Shown here piece by piece: positions 29,902 to 40,225 of a stretch of DNA of 64,000 nucleotides. The first letter of the stretch is position 1, and each line of letters starts with the position of its first letter. The notes beneath the pieces are model-generated. The model was not told the DNA's origin. It worked only from the letters and a program-made list of their open reading frames with translations, and did not search any database. The translations under genes were made by a program, and so were the position numbers. Source of the DNA: Polyodon spathula (taxonomy: Eukaryota; Chordata; Actinopteri; Acipenseriformes; Polyodontidae); assembly GCF_017654505.1 (NCBI RefSeq), contig NC_054534.1, positions 19,345,693-19,409,692 on the forward strand, given 5' to 3'.

Positions 29902-31781
29902 GGAACCCCGCTGCTTCCCCTTTAAGAGCTTGGAAACAAAGAACACAGATCTCCATTTTCAATCTTGTAGTGTTTTGCTAAAAAGAACAAATTGTTCTAG
30001 GAAGCCTTCTCCTTTCCGTATTTCTTGGTTGAATGGCAAGTCGAAACACTGCACAAAAGTTAAATCCTGTGCAAGGGTGATCATTGATTTCCTTTAATGT
30101 GCATCTCTGATGCTTATTGATAGCTCTGCTCATTCACTGAGAACTTAAGTAAAATGCATGCGTCTCCTTGGTGGCTTCTACAAACATTTTAGTTGAATGA
30201 ACAAAGTTTTCAGTCAACAGAAAATGATTTCATTGATGAAAGCCCAAATGGTTTGTTCTTTCTTAAACAGTATTCACTGCACTTCAACGTGGAGTCCCAA
30301 TACTTATTGAAGGGTGTGGTAAATACGCACTATAGCATTTGATTTCTGTAGTGTATGAAATGGAACTAGCTTAAGAGAATAAAAACAAAAGCAATCACTG
30401 GGGCAACTGTGAGGACTACCACAAAAGAGAGAAAAGTACTCATCTTTAAACTTTAGCAACACCTCAGTTTCAGGTCTCATTCAGTCACACAGCACTTAAG
30501 TGCAATTACAACTCTTATCCATGTGACAGGGTAGCAGAGGGCAATTTGAGAGCAGTTTGAAGGGTATTTTGAAATACCCTTAGTATACATGTTGTGTACA
30601 AATCAATAAAATGACTAGTGTGTTGACGTTCTGTTCAAAGCATTTGATTAGTGCAAGAGAATGACTCCTCCCAGGGTGTTGGTGATATCGACTGTCTTTG
30701 AACACCACCCCCTCCCCTTTAGTTACCTAATGTCAAATTAAATTAAATCAATTGATGACGTTCCCTGGGTCCTCTTGGTGAACTTGTCTCATAGACAAAG
30801 AGATATATACATTGTTCTTATTAGAATACAAGAAGTAGCTTTTGTAATACAAATTTTTATTTTTTATTTTTTTTATTTTACATCCATATTTCTTGAAACA
30901 AATTTAGAAGCTGCTGTAAACAAAAGTCCTGGTTCTGCTACAATAAGGGACAACTGGCATGGCTAATTAATATGATACAAGCAACATATGAGCAAGACAA
31001 TCTGCATGTATTTCACAAATATAAAATATATCTACCAAGCTTCTGGTTTTCTATCAAGTGACACTATCACAAAGTTTCAGCAATTTAAACAGATCTTTTT
31101 CCTTGCACAGATTCAGTGAGTAGAGTACTGTAGAGTACTAGAGTACTAGTAGAGTACTGATAGTGTTCCACAAGTTAGATGTGGAAGGAGAAAGACTGAC
31201 ACAAACAGATTTCCTTTAACATAGAAGACAAAATAATACTCTATTGCCTTGTATTGTATTATAAACCTGACACACCTTTACCTAAATTAGTAAACTGCAT
31301 TATTATTCATCTTACAGACTCAATCCTTCGTTTCTGCAAACTCTGCCTGTTCCACACAGATGGATTGAGTTGGCAAAGAAGTACACAAACATGTTTTGAG
31401 CAGTTGGTAACACCTGGCTTCAGACTCCTACATGTCTGTTATTGTCTGTTATTGCATTTGCCCTTGAAATTCTTTAATACTCGCTAATCACACATTTAAG
31501 AACCATGTGACTGACTTTTGAAAACGATGAGCCTTTATTTTGCAACAAAGGATCTTCAGAGTGGGTGCTAGCCAGCATGTGGGTGGAAAGATACAGCCAT
31601 TCAGTATTGTTTTTTATATTATATATAGGTCGGCACAGGTTGAAAATCTTTTTCGGGTAATGATAAAAAATGAAAAAAAATCACATATATGAATGTTTTA
31701 AATGCATGATACATATTTAAATATATATAGTACACATACATTTAGTCCCTTAAGATCTGTAGACTTGTGTAACCTTTTTCA
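29902..31781. other. Intergenic sequence, nothing firm
   Basis: TGTGACAGGGTAGCA at 30525 resembles the terminus of fish LTRs (the reverse complement of the 3' end at 9828-9842), but no LTR could be completed. TAGAGTAC repeats lie at 31117-31160. Confidence 0.55.
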
Positions 31782-31846
<65 letters not shown>

Positions 31847-31870
31847 TAATAATAATTATAATAATAATAA
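31782..31870. repeat. (AAT)n microsatellite
   Basis: About 90 bp of AAT/TAA trinucleotide with a few interruptions. Confidence 0.96.
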
Positions 31871-32079
31871 AGCTGATAAGAGGAAATAGACCCCACTGGG
31901 GCTGGCAGTGGTTAGCCATCCTAGCCAGCAGTATCCAGCTCTGTGTTTTCAAATACAACAGGATGCTGGAGACACCCGCCCAAGGCTTCTAAGAAATGAA
32001 AGAGAAAAATACCCCTAGAGTCTGCGAGAGCGGGGGCGGAAGAACACTCATGGTTTGACAACATGGTTAACTACTTAGG

Positions 32080-33420
32080 AAAGGAAACGGATATGAGAAT
32101 GGAGAATACTTGTGTCTGTGGCTGAAGCAAACTGACAACGTTTAGGGGTTTGAAGATTCATCAAGGGAAAATGAACTGCTTGAGGGAGAAGGGTCAAGGG
32201 CCTCGCATTGATCAGTACTTTTTATAAAGTCAGTCAAATTAAATCCAGTGACAGGAAGCAAACCACAAATCACAAGATATCAACACAACTAGTGATGAAC
32301 CCAATGATCCTTGTGAACCCAGTCAGACGAACCAGCTTAAACGAGAAAGGAACCTCAATGGGCAGAAGTTTGGTCTACTACCAAGACTTCTGTGGCCACT
32401 AATGGTTGTGAGGTTTCCTTGACAACAGTAGAGAAGCTGCAAGCATTAATCCATTCATAAGTCAGGAAATGGTTAGGAGTTCCATGCTGCCTCAACAGAG
32501 TGGGACTGCGTGGTAAAGGGATACTTCAGCTGCCTGTCTCAGCTCTAACAGAGGAGTTTAAGTGCACCAAGGTTCAGTTGGAAATTATATTGGTAGAGTC
32601 ACATGACAAATGTGTGAAGCAGGCAGCACCTGTGTTGAAAACTGGAAGAAAGTGGGCAGCAAAGGAAGCTGTGGAAGATGCAAAGGCTGCCCTTTGGATC
32701 AATGATGTTATGGGACAAGTACAGCATGTAAGAGGAGGCCTTGGTCTCAATTCAGCTCCTCCTACATGTTACAAAGCAGCCCCAGCTCAAAGGAGGAAGC
32801 TGGTAGTCAACAAGGTGCCAAAGCAGAAGGAGAGGATGAGGTGTGTAAAGGCAGTTTCCCACGAAAAGCAGGGAGAATGGATGAGATGAGAAAGTGTGGA
32901 ACAACGCAATATTGTCTGGGGAGATCTATGGACAATGGAACAGAGCAGGGTCACTTTTCAGGTCTACATATGATCTCCCATCACCACAGAACCTTAATCT
33001 ACATTAAGCTACATTAAGACACATTTTGCATTTTGACAGGATGTAAGGTGGGTCTTAGCCAAGGACAGTTTACTTGGTGTCATGACCAGGTGCTGCGATG
33101 TTTGGCCTTAGCATTGGAAGACAAGCATAGCATGACCAAGAGGTTGCCACCAGTTCCAGCAATATATATATGACACACAATGAACAACATTCCTCCATCC
33201 AGAGGAGCAACCACCAAGAAAAGGTATTAAAACCAAACCCGTCGAGGACAACTGGAAGCTGCTAGAGACTGCTAGAGAAATGTGAAAAAACACCCAGTTA
33301 TCAAAAGTGCCCAGCCATTTAAAGTGGAGATATCAAAAACACAAGCCAAGTTTCAAGAAACCACTGGGGCAACCTTGCCCAGCACAAAACAAATAGGCAT
33401 AGCTCTAAACCCGATGGGGG
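32080..33420 (+). pseudogene. Decayed non-LTR retrotransposon, plus strand
   Basis: Near 32090 a frame reads MENTCVCG, a stop, then FRGLKIHQGKMNCLREKGQG. This resembles the C2H2-like finger (C-x-C-G...LRGLKIH...C) found at the N-terminus of some fish non-LTR elements. Near 33040 another frame reads CKVGLSQGQFTWCHDQVLRC and LALALEDKHS, resembling the C-terminal region of the same kind of element. The reverse transcriptase that should lie between is missing, and stops and frameshifts are frequent. Assignment rests on recalled family resemblance. Confidence 0.5.
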
Positions 33421-34630
33421 CCAAGGTTGGCCCAATTGTTTCTTCTAAACCAAGATTAACTGAGATTATTTTTTTTAATCTCAAGATTAATCATGATAAT
33501 TTTTTTTAACCACTTGACATAATCGAACAAACATTAAAGCAAAAATGCTAGCACATACTTTTACAGAGGAGAGTTTACATGTTATGACCCAATCACAATG
33601 CCGAGTTGCTAGGCAATTTTATAAACATAATGTGCCATAGGGACTCATATCTCAAGGATGTCTTTCTATTATGTTTCTAGTAGTTAACTTTTTTCTTGTT
33701 TAAAGATGTGGTTCTCATGAACAATGTGCAGCCTAGATGAAAAACAAACCACCCTTACCTTACTGTCCATATGGAAAGGTATACCATAGACACTGTCTTT
33801 ACTGTGGTGGTGTTATTTAGTGACTGTATCAGGGCCTCTTTCTGAAATCAAACTGGTTGTGTGTTTCGTCAATTCACTGAGTTGCCATAAGCTTTGGCAG
33901 ATTGTAAATGCCCAAATGACCAGAGTACAGCAATAACAGAGCAGGAAAACAGTCTGTTCTGTGTCTGGGGCCTGCCAAGTAAAAACTATTCAGCGCCAGG
34001 GAGTATATAGTATATACTCTTTGACTTAGATATTTTACAAGAAAGAAGAAAAAAAGTTTAGCAGTATATAGCTTAAAGTTTCTTAAAATTAAAATTCATA
34101 TTAGTATCCTTACATAACATGTTTATATTATGTTGTTAGTAGCCTGCATACTGAAGCCATGATGCAGCATCTTTGTTTACTGTTCTTTACAATATGGCAG
34201 GACAGTCACTCCATTGAAGGAATCCAGACATCTTCAATGTTTCTGACCTCACTAACTAAAAGCTCATTGTATTGTAAAAATTGACTAGGAGTACTTCTTG
34301 ATTGATCCTGATACTTTGAAAACATTTTTCGAAAATTTTGTTTTCTGGATTCACTGTAGCTGTGCAGGAAAAATATATTTGAAATATTTCCTTTGAAGTA
34401 ATTAACTGATACATGGCAGGCTACAAAAATCAAATACTTTGTACATGTGAACTTCCATTCAAATTGATTTTGTTTGTCACATTGTGAAATGGGTCATGTT
34501 TGAAGTAAAAGCTGAAATTGATTTTATTTATATTTTATTTATATTGTAGTGTTTTTGGTTCTTAGGTTAGAAATAATTGAATTAACTAGGCTCACACCGT
34601 TTATTTATGTACAACAGTGATCATAAAAAT
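33421..34630. other. Intergenic sequence, nothing recognised
   Basis: No coding or repeat structure identified. Confidence 0.65.
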
Positions 34631-34693
34631 AAAAACATAAATTAAGGGAAAGTAACTGGGAGTCAAAGTTACTTTCCCTTAATTTGTGTTTTT
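34631..34693. repeat. 27-bp stem hairpin (near-perfect inverted repeat)
   Basis: Arms at 34631-34657 and 34667-34693 pair at 26 of 27 positions around a 9-base loop (GGGAGTCAA). The arm core is TTAAGGGAAAGTAACT. Its size would suit a pre-miRNA-like fold or a short palindromic MITE. Nothing else marks it as either. Confidence 0.85.
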
Positions 34694-34739
34694 ATGCCTT
34701 AAACCAATTCAATTCATGTTCAATATTCTTCTATCGTAT

Positions 34740-35996
34740 GCGTGTCGTGCCAAGCCATTGAACGGCATCATCATCAGCAAGGTGCAAATGTGGCAGTCCA
34801 CCGGGGAACTTGGTCAGTGGGTAGTCGTCGACGATGTGTGACATGGTTTGTCAGGCTCCACAGCTGCAGGAAGGGTCGGTGGCTTGACCCCAGCGAACGA
34901 CATTGGCAGCACATTGACCCTGCCCTGTCCTGAAGCGGTTCAGCGAAGTCCACAAACGTCGAGGCAGATTGAAGCCAGGGGGACAGACAAATGGCTCAGC
35001 TACGAGGGAATGGTTAACAATGTCAGTTGTGGACCACTCGGCACTCCATGCCGAATTAGCTGTCGTTTCCAGGGATGGTAAATCTAGCCAGATGGGTCGT
35101 CTGGATGAAAAACAAACTTCAGGGTGAGAGGAGATGTCCTCGTTAAGTGGCAGGGTGTCATTTGCCTGTACTTTCACCAGCAGTTTTGTTGTCGCTTCCT
35201 GACAACGAAGATGCGGCGGTGGAATGTTGCTAAGTACCGGCAGCCATGGAAGTGGAGTAGGACGTAGAGTTCCTGAAATTGTGCTCATGGTGGTATTTAG
35301 CTGCACGTCAATTAGCTTTGTGTGGGATGAACGCGCCCAGACCGGAGCACAATACTCGGCTGAGGAATAACACAGAGCAAGTGCTGATGTTTTCAGTGTC
35401 TGGGCACTGGCATCCCAGCTTGAACCAGCCAGTTTACAGAGTAGACTGTTTCTGGTACTGACCTTCGCCGCCATTTTTTTCAGGTGATCATGATAGGTTA
35501 ATGATCTGTCAAGAGTCACGCCGAGGTACACCGGTGTCGGGTCATGTCGGATGCGTTGCCCATTTAAGATGATGTTGATCTCACGTTTGACATTTACATT
35601 GTGGAGGTGAAAGACGCTGGAGACTGTCTTGGTTGAGCTTGGCTGCAGTCACCGTTGTTTAAAGTATACCACCATGCCCTCCAGGTCCTTGTTCAGAACC
35701 CACCTCGACCTCCATGAATGAACCACTTTGAGACCGGAGACATATATCATCCGCGTAAATGAATTTGCTTGACTGTGTTACAGGCATGTCATTGATGTAG
35801 AGCCATGATGCAGCATCCAGCCCCAGTCAGGATGGTGACTATTGAAGTCGCCGACGTACACAGCTGGGGGGTCGAGTGACGGAAGCATGCTGTTGACCCA
35901 GCTAGCACTGGTTGGATCCTTAGCTTCTCCAGTTTTGGCCGAGGCCTCAGCTGGGTACTGACAGGTGGCACGACGTGAACGTGGATCCATTGCCAC
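34740..35996 (-). mobile_element. Non-LTR retrotransposon fragment with internal deletion
   Basis: The minus strand carries, in order, an endonuclease piece, the palm of a reverse transcriptase and the C-terminal region of a LINE. The 5' part of the endonuclease is absent, so the copy is 5' truncated. A deletion joins the endonuclease directly to the RT palm. The 3' end lies near 34740. The sequence is GC-richer than its surroundings and only mildly decayed, which suggests it is younger than its neighbours. Confidence 0.85.
34851..35996 (-). pseudogene. LINE ORF2 remnant: endonuclease fused to RT palm and C-terminus
   Basis: The endonuclease motif AVYVGDFNSHHPDWGW (about 35820-35870) contains the Asp and Asn of APE-type LINE endonucleases. 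It is followed directly by LYINDMPVTQSSKFIYADD, where YADD (35746-35757) is the catalytic RT motif. A frame then opens MYLGVTLDRSLTYHDHLKKM (from 35531) and runs 226 codons to the end of the thumb and a Cys-rich tail (DPSCSCGA). The RT fingers, several hundred residues, are deleted. The long open frame is unusual among the decayed elements here. It cannot retrotranspose. Confidence 0.82.
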
Positions 35997-38996
35997 CTAT
36001 GTTCAATATGAAAGCTAATGAATACTCAAGATCTATAATGTCATTAAAGATGAAGATGTTTTCCAATTTCTCACATAAATAACTCTCAAGGCTGGAACAG
36101 AATATAATAAAACAGAGATTTGTGTTCAAAACAAATTAATTGCAGCTCTTTTTGTTTCTCTGAAAATAGCAATACAGTACATCCACATTGGGACTTGACC
36201 AATGTCCCTGGTCTGATCAAAGCCATCAGTGAGCAACCACAGTTCAATGCGCATCTGACTTTACAAAGGTACATCAGTCAAGTGACTTCAGTCAAAGTCA
36301 ATACATTACACTGAGAACTAAACTCTTTTTTTTTTATTGAAACCTGGAATACAGTTATATGATTCTTGTTTTAACAGAAATCGTTAAAGAATCTTTAATG
36401 GTCGGTAAGTGGTTTGAAATGGCCTGCTGTGAATTCCCATTAAAATGTATATGAACAAAGCATTTTATTTTGAGAATGACTTGGTGTTGATGTCACTGAC
36501 AGCTATCTGTTTTTTAAAAACCTCTCTGTGTAATTGCTTCACACTTAGACATGAAGAATACCAAAGATTGATCATATATCCTGCTCTGGTGGGGATGGAC
36601 TTATTTCTCTTACTTGACCTGTATTGTTTTGGGTGGAATTGCCGTTGGCAGTGCTGCACAACTGAGCTTTCCCAGAAATGAAGATCAACCAAAGAACTTA
36701 ATCATTGAATATTTAATTTAATTTACTAAATACAGTGTTTGTCCTGTTGCTGTCAACTGAAGGGAAGTCATATACGTTATCTTTAGTGAAATTTTCCGTT
36801 GTCAAAAGGTGGGAGACTGAAGTAAAAGTGATTCCTTTTCCATGTGTAAGCATGTCAGCTGTTGTGTAGCTTTGGTTAATGCAGCATGAAAGTGAATTGA
36901 CAGGGTATGCTGTTATGAATGAAAAAGCCTCCAATAAACACGTCAGAGTGCATTTTGTAAGAAACTGATTTCGTAATGTAAAATAGAAGGCACCAACCTA
37001 TAACTAGATAGCAGTTTTTTATTTTACCAGGTACACAATCTATATCAAGAATTATTTTTTCTTGTTTTTCAGATACATTAAAAAAACTGTAATTTAAGAA
37101 TCAAAACAGGACTGCTTTTGAACAGAGGTCTTGAAATTCTGTGGTAATTTGATCATCTGTGACATGTACTTGATTGACAGATAGATGCCTGCCCTTTATC
37201 AGAAGCACACATATAATTTGGGATTATTTATTTATGTCTTCATGTATTTAATTTACAGGTAACTCTCTTAGAACAGGCAGACTCATTTTCAAATGGGCCC
37301 TGTCCCTCTCCCCAAACTGACTGTAGGGTTGTAAATGTTCTAGGAATTGATAACACCAGAGCTTTAAGGATGCAATAAAGAGAGATAACCTATCTTAACC
37401 TATCTCATATCTAAATATCACCATCACATAAAGAATGAAAAAAAACTTTTTAGAGAGGTTATGTTATCTTCCCATTATGCTGTATTATGTCACACAAGGA
37501 ATTTATTTTTTATGAAGTGCACAATAAAGGTGGATCTGTATGAAAGCAGATCTGAATGATATCAATATAGTTTTGTTTTGTTTTTGTTTTTATTAAATAT
37601 TCTTAAGGTGAGTAGAATTTTTTAATTGAAACATGCAAAAGAAAGTACATCTTTATTTTTTATATTGTGTATATTGCCATTGAAAAGATACTCCAGGGGC
37701 GGACACTGTTTGAGCAGAACAGATGGGAGGAATAAAGATAAATTCAATGACATCTCGGATTTCATTTTAACCGTTAAGGTATGAACAATACGCTCCTCTG
37801 CCTTTTTTCTGTTTCACCATTTTTTTTGGCCACCAGCCCCCACCAATACACATAACACTCCAATGAACTGAATTGTTATAATAGCCTATCTATGTTTTTT
37901 TGTTTTTTTAAAGAGACCTTGCTGTGCAATTTTGCTTTACTAAGTTGAACTTGATTTGTTATATTTTACTATGTCTGGAATGCATTTTTAATGTGAATGT
38001 TCATTAAACTGAACCATTTTAGCACAGCGCCACCCCAATTCAAATGTAATGAACCTCACTTTATTGCATGACCAAGGTGTGCCAGTTGTGTGCCTTCCTG
38101 TTTCTGTTGTAAACATAGTCATTGTTACGGAAATACCCTGAAAACTTTGGGTTCTTTATTAATTATTTAAACAGTGCCACATTTAGACCTGCCGTCATTT
38201 ATATCATCGGAATATACCTCACTGTGTATGATCTGCCCGGGAAACCTGAATATTTTATGGAAACTGTACCAGGTATATTGAAAGAAACAGATTGCCCACA
38301 AGGGATGGAGCATGTGACCACATATAGACCACAAGACAAAAAAGTGTGTTCCAGCAGGCAAGTGGGTTTGTCTGACCACCATCACACCCTGCTAGCAAGG
38401 TGCCAGACAATGCCAAGTTCAGACCTGCCAGGCAGAAAAGTTTCCTGCAGTGTTCTCTAGTTATCTGCAGCGAATTATTCCTTTTCCAAACAGTCAATTT
38501 ATTTTGGTGTGACCTGTGCTATAAACATCCGATAGCACATTTAATTCCACCTTGCTTCTGAGAACAGTTAGAATACGGAGGTGTGCCAGATTTTAATTTT
38601 TCTGTTCATGTGCAACTGGCTACCACTGGAGCACTTGACTGCTGATTACTTGTGTCTTAGTATTCACAAGCAAGGCAATTGAAATTAATGCAAAGAAAAG
38701 CTAATCTTAGACTCTGTGTGTAGACATACTGTAGCACCAGTGGTTTGATAAAGTTAATGTTACATTTTTTTTTTTTTTTTTGACAGTTTATTTCTTGGCA
38801 GAATCCCCCCTGAGTGTTTCAGCACCTTGCTTTAGTGCTTTCAGAATTCTGAATGAACAATTTCATCTCAAGGGGACTAAGAATGTGGGTCTTCTGTTTC
38901 TATTATGCTCATTCAAACTGACAGCACCAGCACAAGAAACAGCAGCATTATTAAGATCAGGACTTAACCTCATGGAGGCCAATGTATTCGCCATTG
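35997..38996. other. Intergenic sequence, nothing recognised
   Basis: A 112-codon frame at 38122-38460 has no family resemblance and no ATG context. A poly-T run lies at 38765-38781. No mobile element was recognised. Confidence 0.6.
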
Positions 38997-39001
38997 AGCA
39001 T

Positions 39002-39615
39002 TGTGACAAAGTGCCCGCCCCTGTGTATATTATCTGTTATGTGTTGCGTGTGGTGTGTTTAAATGTTTGTGTATAGATATTGGTACACGGGATATAAACG
39101 GGTCTGTGTAACACGAGTGTTTAAAAATGTATATGTGTATTTAGGCACGAGGATTGCACAGCACTTCACGTGCAAGTAAAATGTAGTAATATGTGAGCAC
39201 GGGGAATTGCACTTTATTAATTCACGTGCTGGGATTCAAGTGAATAATTAATTGGTAATTGAATCCCAGCACAACAGTATATATAGATGCACCTTGTCAC
39301 ATACTCGGGGTTGGGTGTTCGGTGAGTGGAGAACGGGATTGGAGACGGAGGAAATAATAAGTATAATAATAATACTAAATAATAATAACAACAACGTAAA
39401 GTATCTGCTCACCGTGTTTGTCTGTCTAGTCCGTTTTGTTTGTCTTTTTGTTTTGGCGACGTGTGCCGTGTCCTGTGTTTTCTGTTTGTTTAAACCTTTT
39501 ATTTTGTAATAAACAGGCGCCAGCAGGCATCTTCATCATTTCATTTCATCATGTCTTATGTATTTAATTCCTCTTCCTGGTTCTGATGCCTCCCACTTCG
39601 GCCGTCTCTGTGACA
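39002..39615 (+). mobile_element. Solo LTR (614 bp) with 5-bp target duplication
   Basis: It starts TGTGACAAAGTGCCCG and ends GTCTCTGTGACA. The bases AGCAT lie directly before (38997-39001) and after (39616-39620). Promoter TATATATAG is at 39278-39286 and AATAAA is at 39508-39513, in the right order for U3-R-U5. A 12-bp perfect inverted repeat (GCTGGGATTCAA) sits at 39228-39239 and 39259-39270, just before the TATA box. No internal retroelement sequence is present, so the insertion resolved by LTR-LTR recombination. Confidence 0.9.
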
Positions 39616-39620
39616 AGCAT

Positions 39621-40107
39621 ATACAATAGTGAGAGACATTTTGCAGCAGTAAAATAACTCAGATACTTGCATATTGTATTGACACATATTATAGCAATCA
39701 TTTAAATCCTCTTCATTTTAAAAAATTTGGAGGAAATGTATACTGTACACACACTCAAACCCTAACAATACTCATTTTTAAATCCTAAAATGTTGATACG
39801 CGACTGTCATATTCTGCAAATGTATGCTGATGCTACCCAGTTTATTATATTTATGTATAGGGGCGTGTATATCCCTCTGATGTGTGCAGGCATATCTTAC
39901 TTACATTGCTCTACATACTTTGACAACAAGTCAGTAAGTTGGGACAAAACTTGGTATGGACATTCATTAGTACATGTGAAGAGTAACTGAATCCAGATCA
40001 TGGTAACTTCATGAATTAAACTCAAATCTGACAGGCTCCTTTTTTCTTTTAATCTGGAGTTACAAATAATAACAATTTAAGATTAGGTTATTGACTTATA
40101 TATGGTG

Positions 40108-40108
<1 letters not shown>
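39621..40108. other. Intergenic sequence, nothing recognised
   Basis: No feature identified. Confidence 0.65.
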
Positions 40109-40158
<50 letters not shown>

Positions 40159-40159
40159 T
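40109..40159. repeat. (TA)n microsatellite
   Basis: TA array directly before a dispersed repeat. Confidence 0.95.
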
Positions 40160-40225
40160 TATTAGCTGTGTTTTGAAATGTGTTTTGTTTTTGGACATTT
40201 TACACTGTGTAAACACTGAGCCCCA
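40160..40225 (+). repeat. Dispersed repeat D1, copy 1
   Basis: ATTAGCTGTGTTTTGAAATG, a TTTTGTTTTTGGACATTTTACACTG block, then ACTGAGCCCCAAATTTATAA. The same sequence occurs in reverse orientation at 47505-47575, a little diverged. It could be the end of a larger DNA transposon. The ends are not defined. Confidence 0.6.

Noticed and set aside
30525..30700. LTR starting TGTGACAGGGTAGCA
   Set aside because: The terminus looks right, but no matching end, promoter or target duplication could be found.
38122..38460. 112-codon plus-strand frame as a possible gene
   Set aside because: No recognised domain, no ATG-based start with good context, overlapping frames on the other strand, and no splice or promoter support.
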